From Nocardioidaceae bacterium (GTDB lineage Bacteria; Actinomycetota; Actinomycetes; Propionibacteriales; Nocardioidaceae), in contig JAOPXA010000090.1 in NCBI GenBank assembly GCA_025965395.1, forward strand, positions 1 through 9,276: a stretch of DNA of 9,276 bases, given 5' to 3'. Each line of letters starts with the position of its first letter. Position 1 is the stretch's first letter. A program made the position numbers and the translations under genes. Positions 5,976 through 9,276 of this stretch are shown in pieces. The notes beneath the pieces were generated by a model. That model had not been told where the DNA came from. It ran no database searches and worked only from the letters and a program-made list of their open reading frames with translations.

Positions 5976-7502
5976 ATGACCGAAGTTATCTCCGCCAAGG
6001 AAGGAGGCGACGCCACCGAAAGCCCGGCTGGCGCCGGTTTGATCAAGCCGGGCTATCACCCCCGCCTCACCAACGAAGACCTCGCTCCGCTGAAGGAACA
6101 GACCTGGAGCTCGTACAGCATCTTTGCGTTCTGGATGTCCGACGTGCACAGCGTCGGCGGCTATCTGACCGCCGGCAGCCTCTTTGCCCTCGGACTCACC
6201 AGCTGGCAGGTGTTCATCTGCCTCATCGCCGGCATCTGCATCGTGCAGTTCTTCTGCAACCTCGTGGCCAAGCCGAGCCAGCAGGCCGGCGTGCCCTACC
6301 CGGTGATCTGCCGCGCGTCGTTCGGTGTCCTCGGCGCCAACATCCCGGCCATCATCCGCGGGTTCATTGCCGTTGCTTGGTATGGCGTGCAGACGTTCCT
6401 CGCGGCCGAGTCGCTCAACATCGTCTTCCTCAAGCTGTGGCCCGGACTGGCCGATTGGGCTGACGTCGACATCCACGGTTTCCTCGGCCTATCGGCACTC
6501 GGCTATCTGAGCTTCGCGATCTTGTGGGTGGCTCAGGCCGCACTCTTTTGGCGAGGCATGGAGACGATCAAGAAGTTCATCGACTTCGCCGGACCGGCCG
6601 TCTACTTCGTCATGCTGATCCTGTGCGTTTACCTCTTGGTCAAGGCAGACTTCGACATCAACTTGAACCTGTCGGACAAGAACCTCAGCGGCTGGGGCAT
6701 CATCAGCGCGATGCTAGGCGCTATTGCGCTCGTGGTGTCGTACTTCTCCGGCCCGATGCTCAACTTCGGTGACTTCTCGCGCTACGGCAAGAGCTTTGAC
6801 ACCGTCAAGAAGGGCAACTTCTGGGGCCTGCCGATCAACTTCATCGTCTTCTCCTTGCTCACCGTCCTGACGGCCGCCGCCACGGTGCCCGTCTTCGGCG
6901 AGCTCATCACGGACCCGATCCTGACGGTCCAGAAGATCGACACGACGTTCGCGATCCTGCTCGGCGGCATCACCTTCGTCACCGCCACGGTCGGCATCAA
7001 CATCGTCGCGAACTTCATCTCGCCCGCGTTCGACTTCTCCAACGTCAATCCGCAGAAGATCAGCTGGCGTATGGGCGGCATGATCGCGGCCGTCGGCTCG
7101 GTCCTGCTGACGCCGTGGAACTGGTACAACGACAACACCGCGATCCTCTACACGCTCGGCATCCTCGGCGCGCTGATCGGCCCGTTGTTCGGCATCCTGA
7201 TCGCCGACTTCTACCTCATCCGCAAGCAGAAGGTCATCGTGGACGACCTGTTCACGATGGACGAGGACGGCGAGTACTTCTACCGCAAGGGCTACAACCC
7301 AGCGGCGGTCAAGGCGGTCGCCATCTCCGGCATCGTGTCGGTGGCGTCGGTGCTGGTGCCGCACTGGACCAACTGGGCCGAATGGATCCCCAACTACAGC
7401 TGGTTCATCGGTTGCGGAGTGGGCTTCGTCGTCTATTACGTGCTCGCGATCCAGGCGAACGTCGCGGGGTCCGCGGACGCTCGGGCCGCTGCGACAGCGT
7501 AG
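5976..7502 (+). CDS. NCS1-family nucleobase/hydantoin/allantoin:cation symporter
   Basis: A 508-residue, 12-helix permease of the nucleobase:cation symporter-1 family (LeuT fold), importing a nucleobase, hydantoin, allantoin or similar with Na+ or H+. Visible: a soluble N-terminus with LTNEDLAP (31-38), helix 1 with WSSYSIFAFWMSDVHSV (44-60), PYPVICRASFGVLGA (107-121), WYGVQTF (135-141), GDFSRYGKS (265-273), NIVANFISPAFDF (342-354), and DFYLIRKQKVIVDDLF (411-426) with the YFYRKGYN tail motif. In the hydantoin carrier Mhp1 a Trp, a Gln and an Asn contact the substrate; Trp135, Gln139 and Asn346 appear to be their counterparts. Start ATG 5976 has CAGGAG five bases upstream. The racemase gene follows after 10 nt, so they are an operon. 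The exact substrate cannot be told from sequence. Confidence 0.93.
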   Translation: MTEVISAKEGGDATESPAGAGLIKPGYHPRLTNEDLAPLKEQTWSSYSIFAFWMSDVHSVGGYLTAGSLFALGLTSWQVFICLIAGICIVQFFCNLVAKPSQQAGVPYPVICRASFGVLGANIPAIIRGFIAVAWYGVQTFLAAESLNIVFLKLWPGLADWADVDIHGFLGLSALGYLSFAILWVAQAALFWRGMETIKKFIDFAGPAVYFVMLILCVYLLVKADFDINLNLSDKNLSGWGIISAMLGAIALVVSYFSGPMLNFGDFSRYGKSFDTVKKGNFWGLPINFIVFSLLTVLTAAATVPVFGELITDPILTVQKIDTTFAILLGGITFVTATVGINIVANFISPAFDFSNVNPQKISWRMGGMIAAVGSVLLTPWNWYNDNTAILYTLGILGALIGPLFGILIADFYLIRKQKVIVDDLFTMDEDGEYFYRKGYNPAAVKAVAISGIVSVASVLVPHWTNWAEWIPNYSWFIGCGVGFVVYYVLAIQANVAGSADARAAATA

Positions 7503-7512
7503 GGAGCAACCC

Positions 7513-8247
7513 ATGTTGATCAAGGTCATCAATCCCAACACCACGTTGTCGATGACCAAGATGATCGGCGAGAGCGCCCGGGCCGTGGTGGGCCCGGGCG
7601 TCACCGTCGAGGCGGTGAGTCCGTCGATGGGGCCGGCTTCGATCGAGAGCCACTACGACGACGCGCTGAGCGTGCCGGGGGTGCTGCAGGAGGTCTTGCT
7701 CGGCGAGGAGGGCGGCGCCGACGGATACGTGATCGCGTGCTTTGGGGATCCGGGGCTGCTGGCGGCGCGAGAGGTCGCGGCGGGGCCGGTGGTGGGCATC
7801 GCCGAAGCGGGCATGAAGTCCGCTACCTACCTCGGGCGCACGTTCAGCGTCGTCACCACGTTGGGACGCACCGTCGGGCATACGTGGGAGTTGGCGCACC
7901 GCTACGGCGTGGGTGCCGCCTGTGCCGGGGTCTACGCGTGTGAGATCCCCGTGCTGGACCTCGAGACGGATCCGGCCGCGCGGAGTCGCATACTCGCCGC
8001 GTGCAGGGACGCCTTGGTGCGCGATGGTTCGGATGTCGTCGTGCTGGGTTGCGCGGGCATGGCCGATTTCTGCGTGGATCTGTCAGCGTCACTGGGCGTG
8101 CCGGTGATCGACGGGGTGGCCGCGGCCACCGCTACGGTGCAAGCGCTCGTGACGCTGGGTTTGCGGACGAGCAAGCGGCTGGAGTTCGCGTCGCCGGCGG
8201 CCAAGACATACGACGGCATGCTCCAAGGCTTCGCCCCACCCCGCTAA
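7513..8247 (+). CDS. Hydantoin/allantoin racemase-type Asp/Glu racemase-superfamily protein
   Basis: A 244-residue, PLP-independent two-cysteine racemase of the Asp/Glu/hydantoin racemase family. Members interconvert the enantiomers of 5-substituted hydantoins or of allantoin. Visible: the N-terminal strand and phosphate/carbonyl-binding loop INPNTT (6-11), the first catalytic Cys76 in ACFGDPGL, SVVTTLGRT (112-120), and the second catalytic Cys180 in LGCAGM. Both acid/base cysteines are at the spacing known for Pseudomonas hydantoin racemase. GGGAG lies six bases before ATG 7513. The gene is ten bases after the permease, which makes a shared ureide substrate likely. No hydantoinase, allantoinase or carbamoylase gene is in the window. 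Hydantoin and allantoin racemases cannot be told apart here. Confidence 0.9.
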   Translation: MLIKVINPNTTLSMTKMIGESARAVVGPGVTVEAVSPSMGPASIESHYDDALSVPGVLQEVLLGEEGGADGYVIACFGDPGLLAAREVAAGPVVGIAEAGMKSATYLGRTFSVVTTLGRTVGHTWELAHRYGVGAACAGVYACEIPVLDLETDPAARSRILAACRDALVRDGSDVVVLGCAGMADFCVDLSASLGVPVIDGVAAATATVQALVTLGLRTSKRLEFASPAAKTYDGMLQGFAPPR

Positions 8248-8261
8248 CCCCGCCAACCCCG

Positions 8262-8378
8262 CCGACGAGAGAGTATTTCACCACCGACGAGAGACTTTTG
8301 CACCACCGACGAGAAAGTTTTGTTCGCTAGCAGGTGCAATATTCGCTCGCGAGCGGTGAAATACTCTCTCGTCAGCGG
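8262..8378. repeat. Intergenic palindromic repeat cluster R2 (22-nt phased units)
   Basis: Three direct units of 22 nt begin at 8262, 8284 and 8306 (each CCGACGAGA...). Two inverted units follow at the same 22-nt period (8333 onward and 8355 onward). The outer pair is a perfect 19-bp inverted repeat (8264-8282 with 8355-8373). The inner pair (8284-8305 with 8332-8353) matches at about 15 of 22 positions. Both share one centre, so the DNA or RNA could fold as one long hairpin with the third unit in the loop. It fills the gap between the convergent racemase and purC genes and reaches over the purC stop codon. A role as a bidirectional terminator is possible. Confidence 0.88.
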
Positions 8379-9238
8379 AAGGGGTGGGCGGTGAGCTGCT
8401 CGTATGCCTGGATGTACCGGCCGCGCGTCTTCTCGACGATCTCAGCCGGAAGGTGCGGCGGCTGGGTGTTGCTCGCCCGGTCCCACCCGCTCGCGTCCGA
8501 TGTGAGCCAGTTGCGCACGATCTGCTTGTCGAACGAGTCCTGGGTCTTGCCCGGCCCGTAGGTATCGGCTGGCCAGAAGCGGGAGGAGTCCGGCGTCAGC
8601 ACCTCGTCGGCGAGCACGATCGTGCCGTCGGGCCTGGTGCCGAACTCGAACTTTGTGTCGGCCAAGATGATGCCGCGCGAGCGAGCGATCTCCTCGGCGC
8701 GGGAGTAGACCGCGAGCGTGAGGCTTCGCAACGCCTCAGCACTCTCGGCGCCGATTGTGTCGACGACGGCCTCGTACGAGACGTTCTCGTCGTGCTCGCC
8801 GAAGTCCGCCTTGGTCGCTGGGGTGAAGATCGGCTCCGGCAGCTTCGACCCGTCGACCAAACCAGCAGGTAGCGCGATGCCACATACCTCGCCGGTAGTT
8901 TGGTAGTCCGTCAAGCCGGACCCGGTGAGGTAGCCGCGTGCGACACATTCGACGGGAAACATGTCGAGCTTTTCGCAGATGACGGCGCGCCCGGCGACGA
9001 CTTCGGGTACGTCCGTTGAGATGACGTGGTGCGGCACGATGTCAGACAACTGGTCGAACCACCACAAAGACATACGGGTGAGGATCTCGCCCTTGTCAGG
9101 GATCGGTGGCTCGAGGATGAAGTCGTAGGCCGAGATGCGGTCCGACGCCACCATGAGCAACTGACCGTCCTGCCACTCATAGAGGTCGCGAACCTTGCCG
9201 GAGTGCAGGTGCTTGGCGCCGGGGATCTCAAGAGGCAT
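8372..9238 (-). CDS. purC: Phosphoribosylaminoimidazole-succinocarboxamide (SAICAR) synthase PurC
   Basis: A 288-residue SAICAR synthase, which joins CAIR and aspartate with ATP in de novo purine synthesis. Visible: SGKVRDLY at the ATP site (13-20), [10 protein letters not shown] (31-40), the signature [13 protein letters not shown] (96-108), [18 protein letters not shown] (135-152), the second signature LADTKFEFG (192-200), and [13 protein letters not shown] (211-223). Length is normal for the bacterial long form and the gene is complete. Start ATG 9238 gives the usual short N-terminus (HSGKVRDLY by residue 20). Only a weak GGTGG precedes it, while a TAGGGT box sits six bases upstream, so the mRNA may be leaderless. 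It shares orientation with purS and purQ but is separated from them by about 5 kb carrying four unrelated genes. Confidence 0.97.
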   Translation of the reverse strand: MPLEIPGAKHLHSGKVRDLYEWQDGQLLMVASDRISAYDFILEPPIPDKGEILTRMSLWWFDQLSDIVPHHVISTDVPEVVAGRAVICEKLDMFPVECVARGYLTGSGLTDYQTTGEVCGIALPAGLVDGSKLPEPIFTPATKADFGEHDENVSYEAVVDTIGAESAEALRSLTLAVYSRAEEIARSRGIILADTKFEFGTRPDGTIVLADEVLTPDSSRFWPADTYGPGKTQDSFDKQIVRNWLTSDASGWDRASNTQPPHLPAEIVEKTRGRYIQAYEQLTAHPFR

Positions 9239-9244
9239 GACGCC

Positions 9245-9250
9245 ACCCTA
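9245..9250 (-). promoter_or_regulatory. Candidate -10 element of purC
   Basis: TAGGGT on the minus strand fits TANNNT and ends six bases before ATG 9238. This is the same geometry as ahead of the MFS gene and suggests a leaderless purC mRNA. No clear -35 is visible before the window end. Confidence 0.35.
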
Positions 9251-9276
9251 GTTGAGCGTCGATAAAGCGCACGTAG

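Noticed and set aside
6714..7604. A 296-codon minus-strand open frame
   Set aside because: Composed almost wholly of D, R, V, E and H, and antisense to the permease gene; no motif or ribosome-binding site.
8262..8327. CRISPR-like array (three 22-nt direct repeats)
   Set aside because: The units are directly adjacent without spacers, diverge between copies, and are part of a larger palindrome; no cas genes are near.

Overview
The window is chromosomal DNA from a high-GC Gram-positive bacterium, almost certainly an actinobacterium. The codon use is strongly GC3-biased, the SCO4848-family small membrane protein is an actinobacterial family, and purS-purQ is a separate pair. TANNNT-like -10 boxes also sit about 6 nt ahead of some start codons, which suggests leaderless transcripts as seen in this phylum. 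I cannot fix the genus; Nocardioides/Aeromicrobium-like or mycobacteria-like relatives fit.

Layout: (1) 1-309, minus: the N-terminal part of a DEAD-box RNA helicase, cut by the window edge. (2) 378-977, minus: a two-gene unit (SCO4848-family membrane protein, then a small YjdJ-type GNAT acetyltransferase) ending in a rho-independent terminator. (3) 1008-2297, plus: a 12-TM MFS transporter, divergent from unit 2 through overlapping promoters and convergent with purQ by a 38-bp coding overlap. (4) 2260-3176, minus: purS-purQ, translationally coupled through ATGA. (5) 3401-8247: a four-gene block made of a fatty-acyl-CoA ligase (minus) and a divergent FCD-type GntR regulator, NCS1 nucleobase/hydantoin/allantoin permease and hydantoin/allantoin racemase (all plus). 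(6) 8372-9238, minus: purC.

Genes working together: purC, purS and purQ belong to de novo purine synthesis (SAICAR synthase; the PurS and glutaminase subunits of FGAM synthetase). No purL is seen. The block between purC and purS probably handles uptake and stereochemical handling of a cyclic ureide (hydantoin, allantoin or similar) under GntR control. An AT-rich inverted repeat in the gntR-permease gap is a good operator candidate. No hydrolase for such a ureide is present.

Most unusual structure: palindromic intergenic repeats occur at both edges of the four-gene block (about 3291-3371 and 8262-8378). They appear related in sequence. The right-hand one is an approximately 110-nt imperfect palindrome built of units repeating exactly every 22 nt. 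This could be a dispersed small repeat family, a pair of terminators, or traces of insertion of the block between purC and purS.
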